Part shown: one piece after another, positions 9,700 through 18,980 of the stretch
Position numbering within the stretch: position 1 is the first letter of the stretch
Layout of the letters: every line of letters starts with the position of its first letter
Assembly (NCBI RefSeq): GCF_025685685.1
Contig: NZ_JAGSYH010000005.1
Coordinates: 186,001-250,000 of the forward strand
DNA: 64,000 bases
Direction of reading: 5' to 3'
Source: Acidicapsa dinghuensis
GTDB lineage: Bacteria; Acidobacteriota; Terriglobia; Terriglobales; Acidobacteriaceae
The notes under the pieces: model-generated
Told to the model about the DNA's origin: nothing
Databases searched by the model: none
The model's input: the letters and a program-made list of their open reading frames with translations, nothing else
Made by a program: the position numbers and the translations under genes

Positions 9700-10098
9700 T
9701 CAGGCCCAGGTCAGAATTCCTTTAGCCCACGCCCAGGCCAATCCCTCGATCAACAGCAGCACAAAGACCAGCATGGCCAGGCACGCTCCCACTCCCAGCC
9801 CTGTGAAAGCGACGGCAAAGGGAAGCAGAAAGACCGCCTCAACATCAAAAACCAAAAAGATAATCGCGTAGAGGTAATATGCCGATCGAAACTGTACCCA
9901 GGCGTCGCCTTTCGATTCCAGCCCACATTCATAAATCGCGTTCTTAATAGCATTCGGCTTCGCCGGCGAAACCAGTCTCGCCCAGGCCCATGCAAGACCC
10001 AGCGGAGCTAGCCCGAAGCCAAGCGCCGCAACAAATAAAACTGCCAACGGAAAGTAAGGACTGGATAGCATGGAATTGCCGTAAAAATACGCCATCAA
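9700..10098 (-). CDS. nuoA: NADH-quinone oxidoreductase subunit A
   Basis: First gene of the complex I operon; a 132-residue, three-helix membrane subunit. The family hallmark YECGLES followed by FRSAYYLYAIIFLVFDVE and VFLLP is intact. Alternative in-frame starts exist at codons 1 and 2 (both Met) and 10; the first is used here. The 221 bases upstream (10099-10319) separate it from the unrelated regulator gene on the same strand and should hold the operon promoter, though no convincing -35/-10 pair could be picked by eye. Confidence 0.96.
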   Translation of the reverse strand: MMAYFYGNSMLSSPYFPLAVLFVAALGFGLAPLGLAWAWARLVSPAKPNAIKNAIYECGLESKGDAWVQFRSAYYLYAIIFLVFDVEAVFLLPFAVAFTGLGVGACLAMLVFVLLLIEGLAWAWAKGILTWA

Positions 10099-10319
10099 TA
10101 CCCTAGCAGCTTACCCGCTGCCGCAGGCAACGACGGTGTCCCACATCACAAACTACACCCGCTTTTTGCCAGTTCATCGTATAAGAATCGCCATTCGCTG
10201 CGCCACATCACCTTGACACCGACGCCGTTCGAGCTTCTTCTCTCCAGGCATAAACCTGCGATACCGGCAACGAATGCTTCAACAACATCCGCATCGCAAT
10301 GAGCTGGCGAGTCACCACC

Positions 10320-11522
10320 TCACTGGTTGATCGCTGAACTAGTGGACTGTGCCCCGCACGAACTACGTACCACCAGTCTCGTCGGCACCAGCACATCGCG
10401 AACCGGAAGCTCAGGATGGGCCACACGATCGAGCATCGTAGCCATCGCAACCGCACCGAGAGCCGCACAGTTCTGATGAATGGTCGTAAGCGGCACCGGC
10501 AGCAGGCTCGCATATTTCACATCGTCAATGCCAACGATGCGAATATCCTCAGGGATACGGTATCCAAGCGCAAGCAGCGTTTGCATCAATCGTGCAGCCG
10601 TCACATCGTTCGCGCATACCACACCCTGCGGACGGCACTTCTCCAGCATGCGAACAGCAAACGAGCGATCCGTGGGACTGCCGCGCCATGCCCACTCGCC
10701 ATCCGGGCGAATTCCGTGAACTCGCAGCGCCTCAAAAAATCCGGTTAGTCTCGCATCCACGGTCTGGGCCGCATGCTCTTCCCCCAGAAACGCCAGTCGC
10801 GTCACACCAAGCCGCAGCAAATGATCCGTGATCTTAAAACCGGTACACCGATTGTCGATACCGACCAGATCATGCGAAGAGCGCTCCGGATATGGCAAAT
10901 AACACCGGTCCAGCAAAACCACAGGAACGCGCGCCCGCTCCAGCGACCGCACAATTCGGCGATTGGCAGCTTCACTATCCGAAATCAGCTCCAGCGGAGC
11001 AAAGAAGACCCCCGAAAGATTCTGAGCGATAAACCGATGCGCCATCTGTTCCGCTAACTCTGCCGACTCGCGGTGAGAGTTCGCCCCTTCGCTGCCCGAC
11101 GCGCTACCCCACACCAGCGTATGTGGACGTGCGAAGGCGGAACGCGCCATTCCATGGCAAACAGGCTCAAATATCTCAGTCAGGCCAAGCTCTGGAATAA
11201 GCAGGCCAAAGGTTCGCCCCTCTAGTTGCGGCTGCAGCTTTACATGTGTTCCAGCTCCAGGTCGTCGCGTCACCAGGTCCAGCCGCTGCAACTCTAGCAC
11301 GGCCTTTGCCGCCGTAATCCGCGACGCGTCAAACATCTTACACAGTTCGGCTTCGCTGGGCAGCCGATCACCCGGCTTGAACTCCCCTGACGTAATGCGG
11401 CCATGCAAATACTCGAAAACAACCTGGTGCTTGGGAGTGCGCTTCCGGCCCCGATCTTCAACCTTGTTCCCGCCGTCGCTCCGATTTCCCGCGGAACTGT
11501 CGCTCTCTGAATTTCTAGCCAT
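10320..11522 (-). CDS. GntR/LacI-type chimeric transcriptional regulator (AraR-like)
   Basis: About 400 residues with two recognisable parts: a GntR-type winged helix near the N-terminus (HGRITSGEFKPGDRLPSEAE, then ITAAKAVLELQRLDLVTRRPGAGT) and a LacI-type periplasmic-binding-protein domain from about residue 100 to the end (GLLIPELGLTEIFEPV; VVCANDVTAARLMQTLLALG; IRIVGIDDVKYASLLPVPLT). This architecture is that of AraR, the Bacillus arabinose repressor, so a sugar or sugar-phosphate effector is likely. The start at 11522 follows GGGAGGG; a longer reading to 11588 begins with a Cys-rich stretch lacking similarity. The basic N-terminal segment (RGRKRTPKHQ) is probably a flexible arm. The upstream neighbour is a PfkB sugar kinase on the same strand, suggesting a shared sugar pathway, but the target is unknown. 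Confidence 0.85.
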   Translation of the reverse strand: MARNSESDSSAGNRSDGGNKVEDRGRKRTPKHQVVFEYLHGRITSGEFKPGDRLPSEAELCKMFDASRITAAKAVLELQRLDLVTRRPGAGTHVKLQPQLEGRTFGLLIPELGLTEIFEPVCHGMARSAFARPHTLVWGSASGSEGANSHRESAELAEQMAHRFIAQNLSGVFFAPLELISDSEAANRRIVRSLERARVPVVLLDRCYLPYPERSSHDLVGIDNRCTGFKITDHLLRLGVTRLAFLGEEHAAQTVDARLTGFFEALRVHGIRPDGEWAWRGSPTDRSFAVRMLEKCRPQGVVCANDVTAARLMQTLLALGYRIPEDIRIVGIDDVKYASLLPVPLTTIHQNCAALGAVAMATMLDRVAHPELPVRDVLVPTRLVVRSSCGAQSTSSAINQ

Positions 11523-11582
11523 CACACCCTCCCGGTCTGCCAGCCACACCACATCGAGCAGAATCCAGAAACGGATGCAGCA

Positions 11583-11614
11583 ATACATTTACCGGCATAT
11601 TGTCGATACATTTA
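11583..11614. promoter_or_regulatory. Direct repeat ATACATTTA x2, candidate operator for the AraR-like regulator
   Basis: Two identical copies of ATACATTTA lie at 11583-11591 and 11606-11614, 23 bases apart, in an AT-rich patch about 60-90 bases upstream of the regulator start. Two helical turns between copies would place dimers on one face of the DNA. Autoregulation is common for this regulator type; the assignment itself is inference. Confidence 0.35.
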
Positions 11615-11654
11615 ACAACTGAAATAGTAGCGCAATACCCAGCCTGATCGCGAC

Positions 11655-12557
11655 TCAGCCTTCTATTTCCCGCGCAATCCGGGCAATCGTCTCATCGGAA
11701 ATTTCCGGCATCGCCCCGCTGCGCGACGCGATAAAACTTCCCCAGCGATTGCCTGCCTCGTTCAGCACGCGCAAAGGTGCACCGCGTAACAGATAATGCG
11801 TTAGAGCTGCCGTAAATGCATCCCCGGCCCCGATTGTATCGGCCACAATCGTCCCAATCCCTGGGTGGGAATCGAACTCCTCGGGGCTCACCAATAAGCT
11901 GCCTGATCCGCCGCGCGTGATGGCAATAAGGCGCAGATTCGGAAACTCCCGCAGCAATGCCTCGGCCCCCGCGCGCAGCGAAGCAGGCTTGGGCAATCCA
12001 AGCAACTCTGCCACCGGCGGAACCTCAACGTCGTTCATTTTCATCACCGTGGCCAGTTCGAGCGAGCTGCGAATCAGCTCAGCGGAATAAAATGGCGCAC
12101 GCAGATTGACATCGAAAATGCGATGGCATTCCGGTCTGGTTGATCGCACCAAAGCCTGAGTCGTTGCACGCGAAACCGGATCACGCTGCCCGAGCGACCC
12201 GAAGCAGATAGCATCTGCCTGTGCGGTGGCGGCAGTCCACGCCCCGCTCAACTCCATAAAATCCCAGGCAACCGGCTCATGAATCGTGTAGCTCGGCTGC
12301 CCCTCCCGAAGCTCCACCGTCACCCATCCGGTCGGCTGTTCAGGATCGGTCTGCAGCAGCGTACAATCCACAGGCATAGGCAGCAGCACCTGCAAAGCCC
12401 GCTCGCTCATGGAGTCGGCTCCGATACGGCTCAGCAACACAGCGTGATTACCCAGCCGTCCCGCCATGACCGTATAGTTAGCTGGCGCACCACCTAGCTG
12501 TAGCCCTTCCGGCAATACATCCCACAGCAGTTCCCCAAGGCCAAGAACGGTTTTCAA
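11655..12557 (-). CDS. PfkB-family carbohydrate kinase (fructokinase-like)
   Basis: A ~300-residue ribokinase-family sugar kinase. The N-terminal part has the substrate-site glycines (QLGGAPANYTVMAGRLG) and the C-terminal PfkB signature DTIGAGDAFTAAL contains the catalytic Asp. The motif pattern GxGELLWDxxPxG and the GGAPxN segment are like bacterial fructokinases, but the substrate cannot be fixed from sequence alone. The start is placed at a TTG at 12557 because GAGGG lies 5 bases upstream; another in-frame TTG at 12572 would put that site inside the gene. Followed on the same strand after 132 bases by the GntR/LacI-type regulator. Confidence 0.85.
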   Translation of the reverse strand: MKTVLGLGELLWDVLPEGLQLGGAPANYTVMAGRLGNHAVLLSRIGADSMSERALQVLLPMPVDCTLLQTDPEQPTGWVTVELREGQPSYTIHEPVAWDFMELSGAWTAATAQADAICFGSLGQRDPVSRATTQALVRSTRPECHRIFDVNLRAPFYSAELIRSSLELATVMKMNDVEVPPVAELLGLPKPASLRAGAEALLREFPNLRLIAITRGGSGSLLVSPEEFDSHPGIGTIVADTIGAGDAFTAALTHYLLRGAPLRVLNEAGNRWGSFIASRSGAMPEISDETIARIAREIEG

Positions 12558-12729
12558 AGTAGACCCTCGCAAGGTAAGGTACTGTAGCCTGTAGTCTCTT
12601 CAGAATAGTACCCCACGCGCCTCTTCTTGAATTTCAGCCGCAAGCTACAGGGATGACAAAATTCATCCCGCGAGGATTACAAACTCGGCCCTTACACATT
12701 GCATCAGTGAATCAAGGAGAGAAAGCAGA

Positions 12730-13077
12730 GTGACAGTCAACATCAAGCGGGTTTACAGCGAGCCTGACAAAGACGATGGAACGCGTATCCTCGTCGACCG
12801 TCTTTGGCCTCGCGGTCTTACCAAGGAAAAGGCGAAGGTTGACCTTTGGCTGAAAGAGGTCGCCCCCAGCAACGAACTCCGCAAATGGTTTGGCCATGAT
12901 CCTGAGAAATGGCCTCGATTTGAAAAAAGATATCGGGACGAACTAAAACAGCACAGCGAACAAATTGCTCTCTTGAAAGAAAAGATAGCCCATGGCCCAG
13001 TTACTCTGCTCTACGGCGCAAAAGACCAAGAGCACAATGAAGCCATCGTCCTGCAAAAACTGCTTCAATCCAGGTAA
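12730..13077 (+). CDS. DUF488 family protein (YeaO-like)
   Basis: A 115-residue soluble protein of the DUF488 family. The diagnostic stretches are [20 protein letters not shown], ending the conserved N-terminal half, and [20 protein letters not shown] (split by eye) in the middle. The family has no firmly established activity. The start is a GTG with AAGGAG about 11 bases upstream; no in-frame ATG is available nearby. It stands alone, divergent from the PfkB kinase, and nothing nearby suggests a role. Confidence 0.85.
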   Translation: MTVNIKRVYSEPDKDDGTRILVDRLWPRGLTKEKAKVDLWLKEVAPSNELRKWFGHDPEKWPRFEKRYRDELKQHSEQIALLKEKIAHGPVTLLYGAKDQEHNEAIVLQKLLQSR

Positions 13078-13240
13078 CTGTTCAGGCAGCTATTTAGAAC
13101 ATGCCGCAATGTCGGCTGAACCATCCGTCCATGTCTGGAGCACAAGAAAATTGCTGCTCTAAACTCAACGAGCGTCTTCGCCTGGGACGTTCTTGTATAC
13201 TACGCGCCAAACGACTAGCATTCCCCGAGGTCATTCCCAG

Positions 13241-16200
13241 ATGAAGTGCAAATTGTGGGCAGTCTGCTCCGCATTGTTTTTTCCCTGCGTACTGGCATCA
13301 GTTCAGAGCGCGAAGGCACAAGTAAATCCGAATTTCTACACTGGCCTGCAATGGCGCAGCGTTGGGCCTTTTCATGGTGGACGCATCTCCTCCGTGAGCG
13401 GCGTTGCCGGTGATTCCGGCACGTTCTACATGGGCACTCCTCTCGGCGGAATCTGGAAGACCACCAGCGCAGGCGTGACCTGGTTCCCGATCTTCGATCA
13501 GCAAACGGGTGTCGACAGCGTCGGTGCGATCGCGGTAGCTCCGTCCGCTCCAAGCATCATTTATGCCGGCGCAGGCGACCCGATTGGCGGCAGCCTCGGC
13601 GATGGCATGTGGAAGTCAACCGATGCGGGCAGCACATGGCAGCACATCGGCCTCGAAGATACCGTAAAGATTGACAGCATCCTCGTCGACCCATCCGATC
13701 CCAGCATCGTTATTGCCTCTGCCCTTGGCGACGATCACCATAAAGGCGGCGGCGTTTGGCGTTCCACCGATGGCGGACAGAACTGGGCCAACGTCCTCAA
13801 GCCCGCCGATTATGACGGCGTCCGTGACCTGCAATACGCCTACGACGATCCGAGCGTGATGCTGGCCGCCACACAGGGCACCAGCGGCGGTTTCGGCGCA
13901 CCCAGCAGTCAGAAGCGCAAGCCGCCAATCGTCTATAAATCCACCGACGAAGGCAAGACATGGACCGAGATCAAGATTCCGCCGTTTCCGGGACGCGTCG
14001 CTCTTGCGATCGCCATGCACACCGGCGGCAAGCGTATCTACATCGTCGGCAATGTCATTGAAAACGGGTCAGGCCTCTACCGTTCCGACGATGGCGGCGA
14101 ACACTGGCAGCACATGGCCGGTAAGGACTTCCGCATCAGCAACGGTCAAGGAGCCTACAGCAGCGGCGTCTACGTCGATTCGCAAAATCCTGACATCGTC
14201 TACACAATGAGCACCGCGATGTATCGCTCCACCGATGGCGGCGAGACCTTCGAACCTTTCAAGGGCGCGCCCGGCGGCGAGGATTATCACAAGCTCTGGA
14301 TCGACCCAACCAACGGCAGCCGCATGCTGGTCGGCTCCGACCAGGGAGCCAGCGTCACGCTCGACGACGGCAAAACCTGGAGTCTGTGGTACACGCAGGC
14401 TATCTCGCAGGTCTATCACGTCGCCACAGACAGCCAGTATCCCTACCACATCATGGCCGCGCAGCAGGACACCGGCGCAGTCGAGATCTCAAGCCGCGGC
14501 AACTTCGGCCAGATCAATTTCAACGACTGGAGCCCAGTACCCTCCTCCGAATTCGGTGTCATCACGCCCGATCCCAAAAACCCCAACATCATTTATGGCG
14601 TCGGCTATGGCCCGGGGGGCGGCGGCAGCGGCATGGTCAAGATCAACATGTCGACCATGCAATGGGAGAATGTTGCCCCCAACTTCGGATCTGAATCCAA
14701 CAAATACGTCGCCTATCGCGATTTCCAGAAAAAGTTCGACCTCGCATTCGAACCCACCGCTCTCTACGTCGCCTACCAATGCCTCATGGTCACGCGCGAC
14801 GGCGCCCACTCATTCACAGCAGTCAGCCCCGATCTGACGACAGCCAAGGGTGCGCCTGCAGCGGACTGCAGCAAGCCGCGTCCCCAGCAGCCACCCACGC
14901 CTCAGGGGCAGACACCACCTCCGCCTCCGGCTTCAATCGCTGACTTCTCCATCTCAAAGGTCAAGCCTGGGATCATCTGGTCCGTCAGCACGAACGACCA
15001 GATCCATATCACGACCGACCACGGCAAAGCCTGGAACAACGTCTCGAACATCGCGGACATGCAGCCCAATACCAACCTCTACACCATCGAGGCTGGCGAT
15101 GAGGCTAATACTGCGTTCGTCACGGGCCGCATCGGCGGCGCTCGTGGCCAGACCGTGCCTGCCAACGAAGACTCTGATGTTCCCCTCATCTGGCGCACAA
15201 CAGACGGCGGCAAGACATGGACCAGCATCGTCAGTGGCCTTCCCAAAGACGAGCGCACCGGAAGTTGGGTGAACAGTTTCCGTGTGGATCCGCTGCAAGC
15301 TGGCCTTCTTTTTGCAGGCACCGAAACTACCGTCTATGTCAGCTTCGATAACGGCGATCACTGGCAGTCACTGCGCCAGAATCTCCCCAGCACCTCCATC
15401 CGCGATCTCGACGTGCACACCGATCACCACGAGAACGACCTCGTCATTGGTACCTACGGCCGCGGCTTCTGGGTTCTCGACGACATCACCCCGCTGCGCG
15501 AGATTGCCGCCAAAGCTCAGGCTGTTGCTTCCGCGCCTGTATATTTCTTCCCGCCACAGGACGCCATTCGTGCCCGCATAAACAGCAACTGGGATCAGCC
15601 CTTTTCAATCGAAGTCCCCCACGCCCACAACGTCCAATACGGTGCCATCCTCGACTACTACCTCGACCATCAGCCCAGCGGGCCCATCCAACTCCAGGTC
15701 TTCGACGCCGACGGCAAACTCGTGCGCACGATGTCGAGTACATTGCCGCCACCAATCGAAGGCGCAGAGTTCCCGCACTACTGGCTGGCCACACCCGAGT
15801 CGCGCGCCCTCAGCGCACATGCTGGTCTCAATCGCGTCAACTGGAACCTGTACTACGACGACCCGCCCGCCTTGCGCCACGACCTCGAAAATGAAATGAA
15901 CATGACACCTGGATCGACCACTCCCGGTCCTCACGGACCGCAGGTGATTCCTGGCGTTTATACGCTGAAGCTCACCGTGGACGGTCAGGTCTACACCCGC
16001 ACCATCACCGTGGTGAACGATCCTCGCGTCGGCCAGAGCCCCGAACTCATGACCGCGCTGCACGCTCAGATTAAACTCACGTTACTCTCCGTTCAGGGCA
16101 TGGAGCAGAGCTTCGCAGGCTATGACGAAGTAAAGGCCGTCAAAGATCAGTTAGAAGCCCTGACACACGGCAATCTCCCGGCCGATGTCGCCACACAAGC

Positions 16201-16579
16201 GAAAACACTGGACGCGAGTCTGACGAAGATTGGAGGCGTCGTCCCTGTAGAGGGTGGTGCTCCCGTGCGTCCCCCAACTCCCGATCCAAAGGCTCCTAAA
16301 TCCTTCGAGAACCTGAACAATGCCTACAACATCATGGTCAGCATGATGCAGGTTGGCATGGATATGCCACCCACCCCAACCCAGATCACCACCTGGGAGA
16401 GTGACTGCAACGACCTGAACCACACCGTGGATGCATGGAAGAGCGTGCAGCAGCAAGTTAAGGACTTCAACACGCTCCTGGTTAAGAACCAGCTACACGA
16501 ACTGACCCTCGCACCAACGAAGCTCACCCAGGGAGCATGCAGCTACGCCTCCGAAGGAAGCAGGAAGCCCGGCAAATAG
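13241..16579 (+). CDS. Secreted BNR/sortilin-like beta-propeller repeat protein
   Basis: A 1112-residue exported protein. The start at 13241 gives a standard signal peptide (basic MKCK, hydrophobic core, AKAQ cleavage region); an in-frame TTG at 13193 would bury it. The body has many BNR/Asp-box-type repeats (variants of STDGGxxW and TTDGGKTW), indicating one or two large beta-propellers like those of sortilin/VPS10 and glycosyl hydrolase families. A proline-rich linker near residue 570 separates two propeller-rich halves, and the last ~250 residues are a different domain with Pro-rich and coiled stretches. Proteins of this kind are abundant in acidobacteria; the substrate is unknown. No partner gene is linked; a convergent hairpin ends the transcript. 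Confidence 0.8.
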   Translation: MKCKLWAVCSALFFPCVLASVQSAKAQVNPNFYTGLQWRSVGPFHGGRISSVSGVAGDSGTFYMGTPLGGIWKTTSAGVTWFPIFDQQTGVDSVGAIAVAPSAPSIIYAGAGDPIGGSLGDGMWKSTDAGSTWQHIGLEDTVKIDSILVDPSDPSIVIASALGDDHHKGGGVWRSTDGGQNWANVLKPADYDGVRDLQYAYDDPSVMLAATQGTSGGFGAPSSQKRKPPIVYKSTDEGKTWTEIKIPPFPGRVALAIAMHTGGKRIYIVGNVIENGSGLYRSDDGGEHWQHMAGKDFRISNGQGAYSSGVYVDSQNPDIVYTMSTAMYRSTDGGETFEPFKGAPGGEDYHKLWIDPTNGSRMLVGSDQGASVTLDDGKTWSLWYTQAISQVYHVATDSQYPYHIMAAQQDTGAVEISSRGNFGQINFNDWSPVPSSEFGVITPDPKNPNIIYGVGYGPGGGGSGMVKINMSTMQWENVAPNFGSESNKYVAYRDFQKKFDLAFEPTALYVAYQCLMVTRDGAHSFTAVSPDLTTAKGAPAADCSKPRPQQPPTPQGQTPPPPPASIADFSISKVKPGIIWSVSTNDQIHITTDHGKAWNNVSNIADMQPNTNLYTIEAGDEANTAFVTGRIGGARGQTVPANEDSDVPLIWRTTDGGKTWTSIVSGLPKDERTGSWVNSFRVDPLQAGLLFAGTETTVYVSFDNGDHWQSLRQNLPSTSIRDLDVHTDHHENDLVIGTYGRGFWVLDDITPLREIAAKAQAVASAPVYFFPPQDAIRARINSNWDQPFSIEVPHAHNVQYGAILDYYLDHQPSGPIQLQVFDADGKLVRTMSSTLPPPIEGAEFPHYWLATPESRALSAHAGLNRVNWNLYYDDPPALRHDLENEMNMTPGSTTPGPHGPQVIPGVYTLKLTVDGQVYTRTITVVNDPRVGQSPELMTALHAQIKLTLLSVQGMEQSFAGYDEVKAVKDQLEALTHGNLPADVATQAKTLDASLTKIGGVVPVEGGAPVRPPTPDPKAPKSFENLNNAYNIMVSMMQVGMDMPPTPTQITTWESDCNDLNHTVDAWKSVQQQVKDFNTLLVKNQLHELTLAPTKLTQGACSYASEGSRKPGK

Positions 16580-16600
16580 ACGGCTCAACGTTAACTTGCC

Positions 16601-16630
16601 ATCGGGTGACGCAGCGATGCGTCACCCGAT
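16601..16630. terminator. Perfect 13-bp hairpin between convergent genes
   Basis: Arms at 16601-16613 (ATCGGGTGACGCA) and 16618-16630 are perfect inverted repeats closed by a GCGA tetraloop. It lies between the convergent BNR protein gene and TPR protein gene, as a bidirectional terminator would, but neither side has a strong T-run. Confidence 0.5.
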
Positions 16631-16664
16631 TCAGCTCTGCGAAGCCCGGGATTGATCTCAGTTG

Positions 16665-18314
16665 CTAATTAGCCGCCGTCTGAGCGGCAGAGACGAACTT
16701 TCTTGCATAGGCAAGCTCCGGGCGGGAAGAGTCCTTGCCGCTGTTTGTAGATTTCATCAGCGCCGCAAAGTAGGTCTGTGCCTTTCCTTGCTCTCCCGCA
16801 GCCTCCGCCGCACGGCCTGCATTGTAGAGGCCATTCAGCCGGTTAGGACTGAGCTTGAGGGCAATCTCGTATTCGCGCAGAGCCTGCTGCGCATGGCCCG
16901 ATTCCAGTAGCATGTCGGCCAGCATCTCCCGCGCAGGAATATCAACCTCCCCTTGGCCCACTTTGTCTTGCAGGTCCGCAGCAGCCCGCATATTCTGAAA
17001 CGCCTCGTCCTGTTTGCTCTCCGCAAAAGCCACCCACCCCAGCATTTCGCTGCGCTGGATCTTTGTGCCCGTTCCCTCTGCGGTATAAGCACGCTTGCTC
17101 TTCCTGATTTCAGCCAGCAACTGGTCGAAATGGGCAAGATCGGCGCGCGCCTCATCAGGCCTATGCAAATGTCCATGAGCCACAGCGCGAGACCAGTACA
17201 CCATAGCTGACACCTGCGGTGACGAACCGGTGATAGGCTCGCGCGTCCCAGCCGACTGCCAGTCACGTCTCTCAAGGTCATAAAAGATAGGCAGCTTCAA
17301 ACGGTAGTAGGGGATCATGCCATCCATGTAACCGCCGCCCATCCCCGGCATCGATGCAAGCATCTTCAAGGGCTCGCCGCTCTGTTCAAGTGCCGATTTT
17401 GCGAGAGCGTCCTGGCCGCTCTGCAGATAGGCATAGAGCAGAAAGTCGTAAGAGTGCGGTTCGTCCATGATGCCGCTTTCACCGCGCGCCTCGGCTTCCT
17501 GCGAAGCTGCAATGGAGCCAAGCTGCGAAGCTATGTCCTGTTGCCACAGGCCGAGTCGCGCATAGATATGTCCAGGCATGTGGAAGGCGTGCGGTCCCGA
17601 CTGCGCAATTTCGCCATAGTGGTTCGCCGCAGCCAGTCCCTCCGGAGCCATAATCGGGTTATCGCAGGCGTGAATGATGTAGTGCACCACCCCCGGATTG
17701 TCGGGATATCTCTCAAAGAGCGGCACAAGCACATCCATCGCCTTATGAGCATGAGCGAGACTCGTATCGTCCGGCCCCACAGATGCCAGCAGAGAGAGCG
17801 CATAGAACGCGCCTGCGTCTACATCGCCCGGATACTCCGCATAGAGTTTCCCCATCGCCTGAGAATAGGCCGCAATGCGCGCAGGAAACTCCTCGGCGCC
17901 AGGACGAAAGAAGTTCGCAAGGGCTGCAATATAGGCTTTTTCACGCGCTGTTCCGGCAGTCAGCGATTCAGCCTGCTGCATCTCCGCCCATCCCACTTGC
18001 ATGGTTCTCGGATCGGGGCGGTCCCATATTTGGTGAAAGACGCTCATCGCCACTCCCCAGTGCGCCATCGCGCAAGCCGGGTCGCTTTTGACTAGCCGAT
18101 CAAACTGAGCTCGCGCCTCTTCGTACCAGAAGTCATGCTGCAGAGCCACGCCACGATTGAAACCCGCCTGCGATGCCGCTGCACACGAGACTGGAAACGA
18201 CACTGTGCCAAGCCGTTCATTCGAAGCAGTAGAGTCCGCCAGCGAATGGACCATTGCGTTGACCCCGGCCGGCAGGGCAGCAAATAACAACACTAGAGAT
18301 GCCAAGGCTTTCAT
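16665..18314 (-). CDS. Secreted TPR-repeat protein
   Basis: About 549 residues with a signal peptide (MKALASLVLLFAALPAGVNA) when started at 18314; the upstream in-frame ATG at 18332 adds six residues. The body is alpha-helical with several TPR-like units (for example ARAQFDRLVKSDPACAMAHWG, split by eye, and QQALREYEIALKLSPNRLNG near the C-terminus) and a mid-protein HMPGHIYARLG motif found in a widespread acidobacterial and bacteroidete family. Probably a periplasmic scaffold for protein-protein interaction; no enzymatic motif was seen. It faces the BNR protein gene convergently, across the 16601-16630 hairpin. Confidence 0.75.
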   Translation of the reverse strand: MKALASLVLLFAALPAGVNAMVHSLADSTASNERLGTVSFPVSCAAASQAGFNRGVALQHDFWYEEARAQFDRLVKSDPACAMAHWGVAMSVFHQIWDRPDPRTMQVGWAEMQQAESLTAGTAREKAYIAALANFFRPGAEEFPARIAAYSQAMGKLYAEYPGDVDAGAFYALSLLASVGPDDTSLAHAHKAMDVLVPLFERYPDNPGVVHYIIHACDNPIMAPEGLAAANHYGEIAQSGPHAFHMPGHIYARLGLWQQDIASQLGSIAASQEAEARGESGIMDEPHSYDFLLYAYLQSGQDALAKSALEQSGEPLKMLASMPGMGGGYMDGMIPYYRLKLPIFYDLERRDWQSAGTREPITGSSPQVSAMVYWSRAVAHGHLHRPDEARADLAHFDQLLAEIRKSKRAYTAEGTGTKIQRSEMLGWVAFAESKQDEAFQNMRAAADLQDKVGQGEVDIPAREMLADMLLESGHAQQALREYEIALKLSPNRLNGLYNAGRAAEAAGEQGKAQTYFAALMKSTNSGKDSSRPELAYARKFVSAAQTAAN

Positions 18315-18428
18315 GGCGGCAATTATAGCCAAGCACGCAAACCGGGATCGTATGCGGGAGAAGGTTACGGAAGACCTTTCACCGCACTTCGACGCATTCG
18401 AGACATGCAGATCGATATCGGAGCGTCA

Positions 18429-18450
18429 GATTCAAACTGCACCACTACCC
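18429..18450 (+). repeat. 20-base motif, copy 1 (ATTCAAACTGnnCCACTACC)
   Basis: The sequence ATTCAAACTGCACCACTACC occurs here, directly joined to a truncated transposase end (reading HVWSLEEIAALAE then stop). Compare copies at 18701 and 19078. A candidate terminal repeat of an inserted element. Confidence 0.6.
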
Positions 18451-18491
18451 ACGTTTGGAGTCTTGAGGAAATCGCGGCGCTGGCCGAATAG
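18450..18491 (+). pseudogene. Remnant of IS1-like transposase C-terminus (13 codons)
   Basis: Reads HVWSLEEIAALAE then TAG, matching the C-terminal end of the larger remnant at 18734-18960 ([13 protein letters not shown]). Only the last codons survive, and the fragment begins right at the end of the 20-base motif, as if a mobile element had replaced everything upstream. Confidence 0.6.
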
Positions 18492-18501
18492 AATTGGCGG
18501 C

Positions 18502-18711
18502 ATGAAGGTCAGTAAGAAAACAGCCAATATCATGAACATCGCCGGGTGTTGTCTTGGTGCGCTCTCTGTGTTCGGACTTCAATATGAATACCCCCGCATT
18601 GCGAATCGCCTAGGAAACCCAGCGTGGCTCGGCCCCGTCTTGACAGGTCTGATTCTCTTTGGCGGAGCATTGGCAGCGTTGACGCTTTTCAGAAAATCAA
18701 ATTCAAACTGA
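18502..18711 (+). CDS. Small two-helix membrane protein, unknown
   Basis: A 69-residue reading frame ([15 protein letters not shown]...) with two hydrophobic segments, roughly residues 10-25 and 40-60, and a basic end FRKSNSN. Its stop codon TGA lies inside the second copy of the 20-base motif, the same arrangement as in the 35-residue frame at 18981. No clear ribosome site. It may be a genuine small gene whose end was rewritten by an insertion, or a passenger of the element; no family was recognised. Confidence 0.4.
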   Translation: MKVSKKTANIMNIAGCCLGALSVFGLQYEYPRIANRLGNPAWLGPVLTGLILFGGALAALTLFRKSNSN

Positions 18712-18720
18712 TCCACTACC
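18701..18720 (+). repeat. 20-base motif, copy 2
   Basis: ATTCAAACTGATCCACTACC. It supplies the last codons and the TGA of the 69-residue frame and is followed within 14 bases by the larger transposase remnant. Confidence 0.6.
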
Positions 18721-18733
18721 CTCAACTAGCTTC

Positions 18734-18960
18734 GTGGAGCGCCGAAACCTAACGATGCGTATGTCGATGCGCCGGTTTACTCGCCTCACCAATGCGTTCA
18801 GCAAGAAAGTCGAGAACCACGCCGCAGCGGTTGCCCTGCATTTCATCCACTACAATTTCGCGCGTATCCACAAGACACTAAGGATTACGCCCGCGATGGC
18901 CGCTGGACTCGCTGACCACGTTTGGAGCTATGCGGAAATCGCTGCCCTAGCGAACTTAAC
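18734..18960 (+). pseudogene. IS1-like transposase, C-terminal remnant
   Basis: Reads [20 protein letters not shown], then [37 protein letters not shown] and [14 protein letters not shown]: the C-terminal third of the IS1-like DDE transposases common in acidobacteria and cyanobacteria, where the Glu in [10 protein letters not shown] is the last catalytic acid. The N-terminal part with the other acidic residues is missing, so the copy is dead. The same frame runs on to 19102 through unrelated sequence. It begins 14 bases after copy 2 of the 20-base motif. Confidence 0.75.
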
Positions 18961-18980
18961 CTTCGCTACAATGTTCGTCC

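Noticed and set aside
10099..10319. Promoter for the nuo operon
   Set aside because: The promoter must lie here, but no convincing -35/-10 pair could be assigned by eye.
10208..10513. Minus-strand frame downstream of and overlapping the AraR-like regulator end
   Set aside because: Arg/Cys-rich and overlaps the regulator in another frame; no motif or ribosome site.
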